A program made the translations under genes and the position numbers. A stretch of 50,426 nucleotides of DNA from contig CAMAQA010000011.1 of the NCBI GenBank assembly GCA_945860415.1, positions 1 through 50,426 of the forward strand, written 5' to 3'. The notes below the pieces were generated by a model that saw only the letters and a list, made by a program, of their open reading frames with translations, was not told the DNA's origin and made no database searches. This DNA is from Bacteriovorax stolpii (GTDB lineage Bacteria > Bdellovibrionota > UBA1018). This document shows, piece after piece, positions 14,971-23,185 of this stretch; within the stretch, counting starts at the first letter, position 1, and every line of letters starts with the position of its first letter.

Positions 14971-16259
14971 CGAAGTTCCCCTGAAAGAAACTCCAGCGCT
15001 GCCGAGTTCTGGGCATAGCCTCGAAAGAACTCCTGCTCTTCCGGGGTCCAGTGCGTGGCGGCCGGATGGCGCGTGCGGATCCAGACGAGCTCGCCTGCTG
15101 ACTGGAAGAGGTTCCTGAAGCCCGAGGCCATGACCTGCACTCCGGACTTTTTGGGGCGAAGCTCCTTCAGTCCCGGAAGTCGCGCGATGACGTCGAGCGG
15201 GGTCTTGAGGATTCCCACCGTGATCTGGGCAACCGAAGACGCAAAATTTACTGCACCCGCCATCGGCGAGGCGACGAGCTTTCCGAGCAGTGTCCTCGGG
15301 CTGGGGTAGACCAGCACCCACGGATCGTTCGGGTTCTGGGGCGTGCCCGCCTTTCCAGGAGTGCTTCGCGAAAGCGGCGCGAAGCCATCCAGAAACAACG
15401 ACTGCCCGTTTTCCTTCGCCTTCATTCGTCGAAACGATTTCTGCGAAGGGTAGACAATCGTCTTTCCGACCTCGAAGCGCCGGAGTTTCTTGAAGGTGTA
15501 CGAGGGCGTCATCACCAGAGGCTGCGACTTCTGGATGGCCTTCGGATCGACAACGAGCAGATCGCCGCGGATCGGATGGGCGCAATTGTTCTTGAAGAGG
15601 TCGTATCGAGCGAGGGGGCGCCTCTCGCGGATTGCTGCGTCCTGGTCGCGCCAGCGCCTGGCATTGGCCTTGAGGACCTCGTAGCCGACCTTTTCGTCGA
15701 CGCTCAGCCAGGTTTCATACACGCTGCGATTTTCTCGTGCCTGGTATTCGGCGTAACGCACTGGCGGCTGGAAGATCTGCGAGACGAAAAGCGACTGCTC
15801 GAGGTTTTCGAGCTCGCTTGACGAGTATTCGGCCAGATTCACCTGGTGGGTGCGATCGAGGTAGTCGCGGAATCGCGAGTCGGCCCCGGGGCCCGTGAGT
15901 TTTGCCGTGCGCGAGTAGTCGTACAGGATGTCGAAGAGCTCGTTGCCACGGCAGAACACGAGGCGTTCGGCGAGGTGGCCGAAGATGCCGCGCGCATTTC
16001 CGGGGGCGACGTAGACGATCGCCATTCCGAGAAATTTGATGGGTTCTCCCGAAGCGGTGGTTGCCGTCGGCTCATAGGGCTTTCGGCAGTGCTCCAGCTT
16101 CTGGAGATCAGTGGCCACTCCCCACGCCTCGGCGTTGAAGCTCGAAACATCGGCTTCCACCGGGCGGCTCTTGCCGCCGGCCCAGGCTTCGAGGCTGGAA
16201 GTGAGGGCCGCCACCAGCATCAGTGCGGCGGCGGCCATCCTTGAGGAACGCATCAGCAT
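14967..16259 (-). CDS. Secreted DUF4105-like protein, possible cysteine peptidase fold
   Basis: 430 residues, signal peptide ending near SLEAWA. Two motifs suggest a permuted NlpC/P60-type or DUF4105 core: PGNARGIFGHLAERL with His95 and LARYDLFKNNCAHPIRGDLL with Cys226. The order His then Cys is the permuted arrangement. The remaining C-terminal 180 residues have no recognised domain. The start may be ATG 16257-16259 or the second ATG at 16251-16253, which is better spaced from GGGAGAG. It follows the Tyr-rich gene by 15 bp in the same direction, so both are probably co-transcribed. Activity and substrate are not known. Confidence 0.78.
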   Translation of the reverse strand: MLMRSSRMAAAALMLVAALTSSLEAWAGGKSRPVEADVSSFNAEAWGVATDLQKLEHCRKPYEPTATTASGEPIKFLGMAIVYVAPGNARGIFGHLAERLVFCRGNELFDILYDYSRTAKLTGPGADSRFRDYLDRTHQVNLAEYSSSELENLEQSLFVSQIFQPPVRYAEYQARENRSVYETWLSVDEKVGYEVLKANARRWRDQDAAIRERRPLARYDLFKNNCAHPIRGDLLVVDPKAIQKSQPLVMTPSYTFKKLRRFEVGKTIVYPSQKSFRRMKAKENGQSLFLDGFAPLSRSTPGKAGTPQNPNDPWVLVYPSPRTLLGKLVASPMAGAVNFASSVAQITVGILKTPLDVIARLPGLKELRPKKSGVQVMASGFRNLFQSAGELVWIRTRHPAATHWTPEEQEFFRGYAQNSAALEFLSGELR

Positions 16260-16274
16260 TCTCTCCCGTTTTCC

Positions 16275-16946
16275 TTAGTACACGTCCGAAGCGCGGCGTC
16301 CGCTCTGTGACTGCGCGCGAATGGCCCGGGCCAGTTCCGACTCTTCCTGAGCCTGCTGCACGCCGAGTGAAATCGACAATCCGCCCGCGGCCACGCTGGC
16401 TGCACCCAGGACGGCAGTGCCGGGATGGCCGTGGCTATTGGCCATGACCAGGCCTCCGAGAAGGACCATCGCTCCGCCGGTAACGACCTTGTCGAAGGCG
16501 CTGTCGGAGTAGACATGCGAATGCGTGTGCCAGTGGCTGCTGTAGTACGAGCGGCCCATGTAGCCGTTATGGAACTCGCGACGGGTGACGTAGCGGGTGC
16601 CGTAGTCGTTGTAGACGTAGTAGCTGGTGTAGGCGTTGCGGTAGCCGGAGTCGCGGTACACGTTCACGCGATGGTAACCGTTGATGTGCACTTCTTCGAC
16701 GTAGACCATCGAGGCCGGCTGGAAGTAGCGAGTCTCGTAGCAGGTGCTCGAGCGCCAGCCGTAGCTGTAAGTGCTCGAGCAGTTGCGTTCGGTATAGCCG
16801 TAGTAGCCGGAGAAGCCGCGGTCCCACTGCTCGTAGGTGACCGAATAGCGGTAAGCACGTTCCACGCGTGCCTCTGCAGCCTGAGGGGCTGCCCAGTGCG
16901 ACGCGAGGGCCAGGGTTGCCGAAGCCAGAAAAATCCAGGGTTTCAT
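16275..16946 (-). CDS. Tyrosine-rich secreted protein of unknown function
   Basis: 223 residues with a signal peptide (cleavage near PQAAEA). From residue 30 to about 145 it is very rich in Tyr, with about 24 in 115 residues, many in YxY, YY or GY pairs, plus Arg, Ser and His. Four cysteines occur early (RNCSSTYSYGWRSSTCYE). Two glycine-rich hydrophobic stretches (VVTGGAMVLLGGLVMA and TAVLGAASVAAGGLSISLG) follow and could be membrane hairpins. A perfect AAGGAGGATCT ribosome-binding site implies good expression. The composition suits a surface or cross-linkable structural protein, but that is inference. Confidence 0.75.
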   Translation of the reverse strand: MKPWIFLASATLALASHWAAPQAAEARVERAYRYSVTYEQWDRGFSGYYGYTERNCSSTYSYGWRSSTCYETRYFQPASMVYVEEVHINGYHRVNVYRDSGYRNAYTSYYVYNDYGTRYVTRREFHNGYMGRSYYSSHWHTHSHVYSDSAFDKVVTGGAMVLLGGLVMANSHGHPGTAVLGAASVAAGGLSISLGVQQAQEESELARAIRAQSQSGRRASDVY

Positions 16947-17106
16947 AGATCCTCCTTGGGAACGGCGTACTGTTATGACGCGGCGCGCATACAGTCAAAT
17001 GATTGGCTAACTAGATGAAATAACGCGACTATCTTTTACCGTTCTCTTACACTGAATGCCGAACACTACGCGCGAGTGCAGCCCTCGGGGCAAGGAGAGA
17101 AACGCC

Positions 17107-18147
17107 ATGGTTCATCCAAGCGGACGAAGTCGACACGCCCAGCGGGGATTGACCTTGATCGAGGTGCTGATCGTCGTCGGGCTCGTGAGCGTTCTGACCT
17201 ATGTCATCACCACGTTGATGGTGACTTCGACCCGACAGGCTCAGAGTGTGACGGCCAAGACGGAGTTCAATGACCTCGTTAATTCGATGCAGTCGCTCTT
17301 CAACAATACGGCCAACTGCACCCAGGCGCTCCAGGGCACGCGATTGAAGCAGAACGACTCCGACTTTCCACAGAATGTCCGTGTCAGGTTGGGCGAGACC
17401 ACCCTCCAGGAAGGACTCCGGTACGGGTCGTTCACGATCTCGAAGCTTCGCTTCACGGGCAAGACGGATGCAGGAGCGCTGAACCAGTACGTGGTTCCGC
17501 TCGAACTCGAGGTCGATCGTCGACAGGGCACTTCGACTGCCGTGGGAGGCAACCTGCTCAAGAACACCTTCGAGCTGGTGGTGACGGTGCAGCCACCGTG
17601 GTCGCCGGGCCCGTCGCCGGATGCGCCCATCATCGGCTGCGCCGGCAAGTTCGAGAATCAATGGACCGCGGTGCCTGGTGGAATTGCGTACACCGGTGGC
17701 AATGTCGGCATCGGTTCGAGCTTTGGCGTAGGTTCGCCCGCGGTGGGCCCGCTGTATCCCCTCGATATCTCGGGCACCCTTCGGGCAGGAGCCATCATCT
17801 ACAACTCGGATCGCCGCCTCAAAGAGAACATTCGTGAAATTCCGGATGCCCTCGATCGAGTGCTTCGCCTGCACGGCGTGCTCTATGACTGGAAGAACCG
17901 CGATTCAACGCGAGAGGGCAGCGACCAGCTCGGACTTCTTGCCCAGGAAGTCGAGCAGGTTTTTCCGGAGGCGGTCGCGACTGATCCGCACTCAGGCCTC
18001 AAGTCGGTGGCTTATGGCAACCTCATTTCGCCGCTGATCGAGGCGCTCAAGGAGCAGCACGAGATGATCCGGCAGCAGAAGCGTGAGATCGATGAGCTTC
18101 GAAGCCTGGTTCGCGGAAAAAAATCGAGACCACCGAATGACAGGTAA
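17107..18147 (+). CDS. Type IV prepilin-like protein fused to a C-terminal S74 (endosialidase-type) chaperone domain
   Basis: 346 residues. The N-terminus has a prepilin peptidase site: QRG|LTLIEVLIVVGLVSVLTYV, with Glu at mature position 5, giving a membrane helix for pilus or pseudopilus assembly. A pilin-like middle with two cysteines follows. After the GGNVGIGSSF and LDISGTLRAGAI segments comes a peptidase S74 intramolecular chaperone domain (about 233-330): SDRRLKENI with the expected Ser234 and Lys239, then QLGLLAQEVEQVFPEAV and SVAYGNLISPLIEALKE, ending in a coiled coil. S74 domains normally help trimerise phage tail spikes and then cut themselves off. The start ATG 17107 has AAGGAG upstream; an earlier ATG at 17056 lacks one. 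The 3' end overlaps the cytochrome gene by 11 bp. Confidence 0.88.
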   Translation: MVHPSGRSRHAQRGLTLIEVLIVVGLVSVLTYVITTLMVTSTRQAQSVTAKTEFNDLVNSMQSLFNNTANCTQALQGTRLKQNDSDFPQNVRVRLGETTLQEGLRYGSFTISKLRFTGKTDAGALNQYVVPLELEVDRRQGTSTAVGGNLLKNTFELVVTVQPPWSPGPSPDAPIIGCAGKFENQWTAVPGGIAYTGGNVGIGSSFGVGSPAVGPLYPLDISGTLRAGAIIYNSDRRLKENIREIPDALDRVLRLHGVLYDWKNRDSTREGSDQLGLLAQEVEQVFPEAVATDPHSGLKSVAYGNLISPLIEALKEQHEMIRQQKREIDELRSLVRGKKSRPPNDR

Positions 18148-18571
18148 GGTGCGGATTCTGCTCATCGCTGTCGCAACTCTCGTGATCTCAGGAGTCGCGA
18201 TCACGAAATGGCTGGACTTTCGCCAGGCCCGCGACATCGGCGTCATCAATGACATGCTGGCTGCGGCGGATGTCAAAAAAGGCCGCGAGATCGCGCACGA
18301 GTGCGAAGTCTGCCACGGGCTCGAGGCCGGAGCCGTGAATCGCATCGGACCGAACCTTTTTGGCATCGTCGGTGCGAAGATCGCGAGAGACCCTGCATTC
18401 GAGTACTCCTACGCCCTTCGACAGAAGCAGGGCACCTGGACCATCGACCACCTCGATGAATGGCTCAAGAATCCGGCGTCGTTTGTTCCCGAGAACAAGA
18501 TGATCTTCTCGGGCCTGCTTGACCCGCAGGACCGAATGGACCTGATTGCCTACCTGATGACGCTTAAGTAG
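18137..18571 (+). CDS. Membrane-anchored class I c-type cytochrome
   Basis: 144 residues. An N-terminal uncleaved signal-anchor (about 5-22) is followed by one cytochrome c domain. The heme-binding CEVCH is at 56-60 and the probable axial Met122 is in PENKMIFSG. The size and the GPNLFGIVG motif fit class I cytochromes that shuttle electrons in the periplasm. The frame could start earlier (18083) inside the upstream gene; ATG 18137 is preferred as it begins at the signal-anchor. No oxidase or reductase partner is in the window. Confidence 0.9.
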   Translation: MTGKVRILLIAVATLVISGVAITKWLDFRQARDIGVINDMLAAADVKKGREIAHECEVCHGLEAGAVNRIGPNLFGIVGAKIARDPAFEYSYALRQKQGTWTIDHLDEWLKNPASFVPENKMIFSGLLDPQDRMDLIAYLMTLK

Positions 18572-18581
18572 TGCGCAGCCC

Positions 18582-21500
18582 TCACTTGCCGTCCATGCCT
18601 GGGAGCACCGGATACGAGAGTACCCGCATGCCGTTGGCAATATAGCCTTCCTTGCCGCCATCGAGCACGAGATTGTAGACCGTGATCGGCTTGAGATCGG
18701 CCTCGATCGAGGCCACTTCCTCGACCGATCCGTCGGCCTTCAGGATCTTGTCTCCGATCTTGAGCTCTTCGGCCATGACCGCACGTCCGCTGGCCAGCAC
18801 CAGCTTGTGGAGCGGCGTGACGCGAAGCTCATTGATCTTCAGGATCTTCTGATCCTTGGTCACGGCCGTTGCCTTCACCCGTGCCGTGGTGAGCCTGCTG
18901 CTCTTCGAGAACTTGGCATCAAAAGCCACGATCTCGTCTCCGGCGCGAATCTTCTCGATTTCGATTTCTCCTCCATCGGCAAGCATGATGCGGGTTTCCG
19001 GCCCAAAGCAGAAGATGTGGCCACCCGAGGTGCTGGCCAGCGGGCATGAGGCAGCGTTCTTGTTGAAGCACATCGCCCGAAACAGGCAGCGGTTCGTGCC
19101 CTTGGTGGCCAGCATCGGATTGTTCAGGATCGAGCCTGAAACCGCCGAGTCCGTGAGCGCCAGCGTCGTGTCCGGCTCGCTGAGTCCTCCGCAGAGGCTG
19201 CAGTCGCCAAGACCGTCATCTTCGAGCTGGCAGTAGCGCCGGCCCACGATCATCTTCGACTGATTGCAGCTTGCCGGCTCCGAGATCTGCTTGCAGTCCA
19301 ATTGGCCAAACCAGCTCGTGGTGGCTGGCACCCGGTTCTGGCCCCCGGTCAGCTTCGGAGCGGTGGGCTCGGCGTTGGGCAAGAAACGCGCGTTGCAGGG
19401 GCGGCTCTGGATGAGGCTTGCCAGAGATCCTTCCGCAGCCTTCTGGTCCACCGGTGGGGCCGCCGCCTTCACGAACGAGTCGAACTCATCGAAGCTGTTC
19501 GTCGGAACGAAGTACCGGTGAGCGTCGACGACTACCGGGGGCGCGTCCTTGCCTTCCTCGACCTGCCTGGGCTTCGGAATGTCATAGGTCACCACCGAGC
19601 AGGCCGTCTGGTCATTGGTGCCGTCTTCGCTCTTTTTTGTCATCCGAACCATGATCGAGGTGCCCGGGTCGAGCTTGATGCCGGATCCCTTCGACATGAG
19701 CCTCTGGAAGGTATCTGGGCTGATGACGCCGGTTTTTATTTCGGCAGGACTGAACTTCGTATCGAATACTCCGAGGAATTCACCGGCGGCAGGCTGCCCG
19801 CGGCTGTTCATCGTGCTGCCGGAAACCTGCTCGACTTCCTTGCGGTCGCTCGACAGCATGAGTCCGCGCCTCAGTGGCACGATGAAGCTTGCCTTGGTGA
19901 TCGCCTTGGGCTCCTGGCCGGCGCGGAAGCTCTTTCCTTTCTGGTTCAGGGTGGCGATCTCATCGCGGAACGTGATGGGCCTCCAGGTCTTGTCCTGTTT
20001 CTGCACGAGCACCGGCTTTTTCGGATCCGGCGTGCCGTCGCCCTTCATGTGGTAAAGCTTCATGCTCGTGTAACTGACCTCGAGCTTGTCGGTGATGTCG
20101 GCGCTCGGACTGTAGAGATTCACGAAGCCGTACTTGCTGCCGGTCTCGTCGAGGGCCTGGTACTGCACGTAGTGGATGCAGGGCATGTTCGGAACCGGAA
20201 CCAGCGGCGAGAGATCGCTCGCGCGCTCCCAGGCGTCGCAGTATTCGTTGGCTCGGGTGAGCATCATGATCGGGTTGTCGTTCAGGTATTCGCGACCCGC
20301 GTACACGTTCAGTCCGTTGCGAATCCGGCCCCTGACGTTTTCGAGGTACTGAGCAACGGTGATGAAGCTCCACTTCTTGACGTAACCCGACCAGCGAATC
20401 GGGTAGTGGTTGTAGGTAAACTGCTTGCCAGTGGAATCCTGGAATGCGGTTTCCGGACCTACGCCGTAGACGGCGAGGTTGCAGCCGGCGTTGCCCGTCG
20501 GGTCACAGATGCCGCTGTATCCATTGGCCACACCCATGATCGGGCAGGTGTCGAGCGTTTGCACCAGGCCCTTGCTGTCGAACTGGTTGAACCCTGAGTC
20601 GTAGGCCTTGCCCTTGGTGTAGAGGTTGAGATCGAAGAAGCCGCTCGGGTCGGCGATGATGAAGCTCGATTTATCCTCGTAAGGATCCGTGTTGGTGAGC
20701 GTGTAAGTCTTGATGCGTGCCAGGGCGGGGTCGCGCTTGTTCTCGACTTTGGTGATCGTGGTTCCAGGAACCTGGTCGGAAGGATTCGCCACGCGTGAAA
20801 GCCCGATGCGCGAGGTCTTGATCGGCGTGTAGTTGTAGGTCGTCGTCATCGGGCAGAGTGAGTTGGGGCCGGCCGTCGATGAGTCGCAGTTCGCGGTCTC
20901 AATTTTCTCCAGATTCATCACCGCACCGGCGGGAGCCACCTTTGCCCCAGTCACCGGAGCCCCGAGAGAGGTGATCTTTTCGTAGGAATAATATTCGGTC
21001 GGCAGGGCGCAACCCTGCGATCCACCGCAAAGATCCGACACCTCGTCGCTCGAGAAGAAGTGGGTTACGGGATGAAGGTACCCCTTGCCCTCGCCATCGA
21101 TGAAAGGACCAGCCTTGCCCGAAGCCACGACGCGCGGCTTTCGGCACTCGTGCAGGTCGCGCGCGCAGTTGTTGGTGATCTGCTGCAGGCAGCCCGGGCC
21201 CGTGTCGTTTTCAGTGCGCTGGTCGTTGCCGCGGGCATCCCAGAGCGGCGTGAAGACGATGGTGGCGGGATCGGACTGCATCGGGGTGACCCCATGCACG
21301 TTGCACACATTGTTTCGACCATACGATTTTCCGCCCCTGTAGCTGCCCCGGTTCATGGCGAAGGTGGGCAGGGGTCGCGACATGCAGTTCAGGAGCGAGT
21401 TCTTGAAGTCGAACTTGATGCCGTGGGCGAGCTGGCCGCCCGTGATGAACGAACCCGTGCAGGGCGTGGAGCTCTTGGTGACATCGCAGCCACCCATCTG

Positions 21501-21815
21501 CGGGATGTTCGGTCGAATCTCGGGCGTGAGCTGCTGAAAGCGCGAGAACTGCTCGATGATCGCGCCCTTGGAATAGATGACGCCGTTCTGGGTGGCGGGA
21601 ATCATCGGATCCTGAAGCTTGTCGGCCAGGGTGTTGAGGTGGATCGTTCCCCACGCTTGCTGCCAGTCAAACTCTCTTTCGACTCCGGAGCCACTGGCAG
21701 GGTAATGGGTCGGCGTGAGCAGCGAGGGTATCGATGCTCCGAAAAGCGGGGGCGCCGCCAAAACCAGTAGGGTCGAAAAAACGGTACGGACAGACTTTTT
21801 TGACAGACCGAGCAT
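18582..21815 (-). CDS. Large secreted cysteine-containing protein with C-terminal Hint (hedgehog/intein) autoprocessing domain
   Basis: 1077 residues with a signal peptide (cleavage near PPLFGA). The first roughly 930 residues are an unrecognised extracellular region with many cysteines. From Cys936 to the C-terminus is a Hint domain: CFGPETRIMLADGGEIEIEKIRAGDEIVAFD (starting with the nucleophilic Cys, residues 936-966), ELRVTPLHKLVLASG with the conserved Thr and His, and a terminal VYNLVLDGG...GYIANGMRVLSYP. The usual terminal His-Asn of inteins is absent, so N-S acyl shift and C-terminal cleavage or ester transfer, rather than splicing, is the likely chemistry. Only about 12 residues follow the domain, so cleavage would release or modify the large N-terminal part. 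The ribosome-binding site GAGGGGG is close to ATG 21813-21815. Confidence 0.85.
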   Translation of the reverse strand: MLGLSKKSVRTVFSTLLVLAAPPLFGASIPSLLTPTHYPASGSGVEREFDWQQAWGTIHLNTLADKLQDPMIPATQNGVIYSKGAIIEQFSRFQQLTPEIRPNIPQMGGCDVTKSSTPCTGSFITGGQLAHGIKFDFKNSLLNCMSRPLPTFAMNRGSYRGGKSYGRNNVCNVHGVTPMQSDPATIVFTPLWDARGNDQRTENDTGPGCLQQITNNCARDLHECRKPRVVASGKAGPFIDGEGKGYLHPVTHFFSSDEVSDLCGGSQGCALPTEYYSYEKITSLGAPVTGAKVAPAGAVMNLEKIETANCDSSTAGPNSLCPMTTTYNYTPIKTSRIGLSRVANPSDQVPGTTITKVENKRDPALARIKTYTLTNTDPYEDKSSFIIADPSGFFDLNLYTKGKAYDSGFNQFDSKGLVQTLDTCPIMGVANGYSGICDPTGNAGCNLAVYGVGPETAFQDSTGKQFTYNHYPIRWSGYVKKWSFITVAQYLENVRGRIRNGLNVYAGREYLNDNPIMMLTRANEYCDAWERASDLSPLVPVPNMPCIHYVQYQALDETGSKYGFVNLYSPSADITDKLEVSYTSMKLYHMKGDGTPDPKKPVLVQKQDKTWRPITFRDEIATLNQKGKSFRAGQEPKAITKASFIVPLRRGLMLSSDRKEVEQVSGSTMNSRGQPAAGEFLGVFDTKFSPAEIKTGVISPDTFQRLMSKGSGIKLDPGTSIMVRMTKKSEDGTNDQTACSVVTYDIPKPRQVEEGKDAPPVVVDAHRYFVPTNSFDEFDSFVKAAAPPVDQKAAEGSLASLIQSRPCNARFLPNAEPTAPKLTGGQNRVPATTSWFGQLDCKQISEPASCNQSKMIVGRRYCQLEDDGLGDCSLCGGLSEPDTTLALTDSAVSGSILNNPMLATKGTNRCLFRAMCFNKNAASCPLASTSGGHIFCFGPETRIMLADGGEIEIEKIRAGDEIVAFDAKFSKSSRLTTARVKATAVTKDQKILKINELRVTPLHKLVLASGRAVMAEELKIGDKILKADGSVEEVASIEADLKPITVYNLVLDGGKEGYIANGMRVLSYPVLPGMDGK

Positions 21816-21919
21816 ACGTCCCCCTCTCTAAAAGCTGACCAATATAGTCAAGCTTAGCAGGGTTTTGAAAAAGAAAAGTAAGAAAAGAACAGATGTAAGT
21901 TGCTGATTTTAAATGAAAA

Positions 21920-22591
21920 TCAACGACCCCACTGGATTTTTCGGCTTTGTTCGGGTCCGCTTCCAAGGATCAGGTTCTGAGGATTGGGGTCGCCAGGAAG
22001 GACCTGAATCCGGGCCGAGCGCCGGTCGGCATCGAGGTCCAGCGACAGCCTGCCGCTGGTTTTCGAGAGGACCGCTCGGAGCGGCAGGCTTTCAGACTTT
22101 TGCGAGAGCATCTCGCTGCCCACTTTGTTCAGCAGTCCCCGGAACGGGTAATGAAACGACTTCAGGCGGATGAACGCGGAGTTCGTTGCTGCATCGACCG
22201 AGTAGATCTGGAAATTGAACTCTGCCTCGGGCGGCGGGGCAGGCTGCTGGAGATAGGCCTCCATTCGTTTCAAGTTTGCGTCAGTCAGGACAAAGGTCAG
22301 CTCCATGGAATCGGCCGGTCGGCCGCTCCATTGAAACGAAGTGATGGCACCAACGATCGAAATGGTTTCCGCCGTCAGGGGATGAGTAGCAGTCGTATCA
22401 GTAGCAAGTGCCACGGAGCCGATCTTGAGCCCCACGAGATGGGCGAACGGGCCCGCGCTGCGATCACTCCGGCCCGTGAACGGGCTTGCCGACATCTTGT
22501 TGAAAGTCAGTGGAACTACGGCCTGGTCCTCCGCAAAAGAGGTGTGTTGAAACAGGACGACCAGGCACAGGGCAAGAATCGGCGCCTTCAT
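21920..22591 (-). CDS. Secreted protein of unknown function
   Basis: 223 residues, signal peptide ending at SFAED (about residue 20). The mature protein has no cysteines, and its pattern of alternating hydrophobic residues suggests beta structure. GAGGAG precedes the ATG. It lies 104 bp upstream of, and in the same direction as, the Hint protein gene and could be co-transcribed with it, which would make it a candidate partner. No family is recognised. Confidence 0.72.
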   Translation of the reverse strand: MKAPILALCLVVLFQHTSFAEDQAVVPLTFNKMSASPFTGRSDRSAGPFAHLVGLKIGSVALATDTTATHPLTAETISIVGAITSFQWSGRPADSMELTFVLTDANLKRMEAYLQQPAPPPEAEFNFQIYSVDAATNSAFIRLKSFHYPFRGLLNKVGSEMLSQKSESLPLRAVLSKTSGRLSLDLDADRRSARIQVLPGDPNPQNLILGSGPEQSRKIQWGR

Positions 22592-22734
22592 GGAGATCTC
22601 CTCGAGATGGTTTCTTCATTAGAAAAGAGATCTCGACGGCTGACAAGCTCGAGAAATGGGCGCATTCCGCACCGCGGAAGAATTTTCAATGCCCCGGCGC
22701 GAACGCCAACCCCCTGATTTTGGCTGCTTTTCCT

Positions 22735-22790
22735 GCGGCATGCCGCTTGAAGCCCTTGGGCCTGCCACCACGGAAACGGTGGCGAGGAGG
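22735..22790 (+). promoter_or_regulatory. Leader with palindrome and hairpin abutting a ribosome-binding site
   Basis: The 204-bp gap between two divergent secreted-protein genes contains a perfect 12-bp palindrome, GCGGCATGCCGC (22735-22746). It also contains a hairpin, GCCACC (22764-22769) with GGTGGC (22778-22783), whose 3' side directly abuts the Shine-Dalgarno GAGGAGG (22784-22790) of the gene starting at 22796. The hairpin could affect ribosome access. I do not match it to a known riboswitch class. Confidence 0.35.
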
Positions 22791-22795
22791 CAACC

Positions 22796-23167
22796 ATGGA
22801 AGTTCGGGCTCTCAATATCTGGGTTGTGGCTGCAGTGGCACTGCTCGTGGCGAATTTTGCGTGGGCTGATGTGGCGGTGAAGAAGATCGTGCTTCAGGCA
22901 AGAGGAACGATACGCCCTGAGGTCCAGCTCGTCGTGACCGGAGATCGTGATGCGGGCTACTCGGCCCAGCTCTGGAAGGGAGATTACCTCTGGGGGTCCT
23001 GCCGGCAGGAAGGCGCGGGGCAGGGCCGCCTCCGGTTTCACTGCGGTCGACAGCAGGTCAAGGTGGACTGGAAGAGCCAGTATCGCGACGAGGGCATCGT
23101 TCGCGCGCTGCTCACCGATGGATCCGGTCGGCAGGAAATGCTTGAGCCGTTGACCGCCTCGCTCTGA
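22796..23167 (+). CDS. Small secreted protein of unknown function
   Basis: 123 residues. The signal peptide reaches about residue 24 (LVANFAWA). The mature part, about 99 residues, has two cysteines (WGSCRQ and RFHCGR) that could pair. A strong GAGGAGG lies at the right distance from the ATG. It may share transcription with the downstream nuclease and TatD genes (9-18 bp gap). No family recognised. Confidence 0.72.
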   Translation: MEVRALNIWVVAAVALLVANFAWADVAVKKIVLQARGTIRPEVQLVVTGDRDAGYSAQLWKGDYLWGSCRQEGAGQGRLRFHCGRQQVKVDWKSQYRDEGIVRALLTDGSGRQEMLEPLTASL

Positions 23168-23185
23168 TCAGTTGCAGTGGGGGGC

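Noticed and set aside
17107..18147. Prophage tail-fibre gene (because of the S74 domain)
   Set aside because: The N-terminus is a clean prepilin sequence and no phage genes are nearby.
19302..20597. 431-codon plus-strand open frame
   Set aside because: Antisense to the Hint-domain gene; Arg/Val/His-rich translation without motifs.
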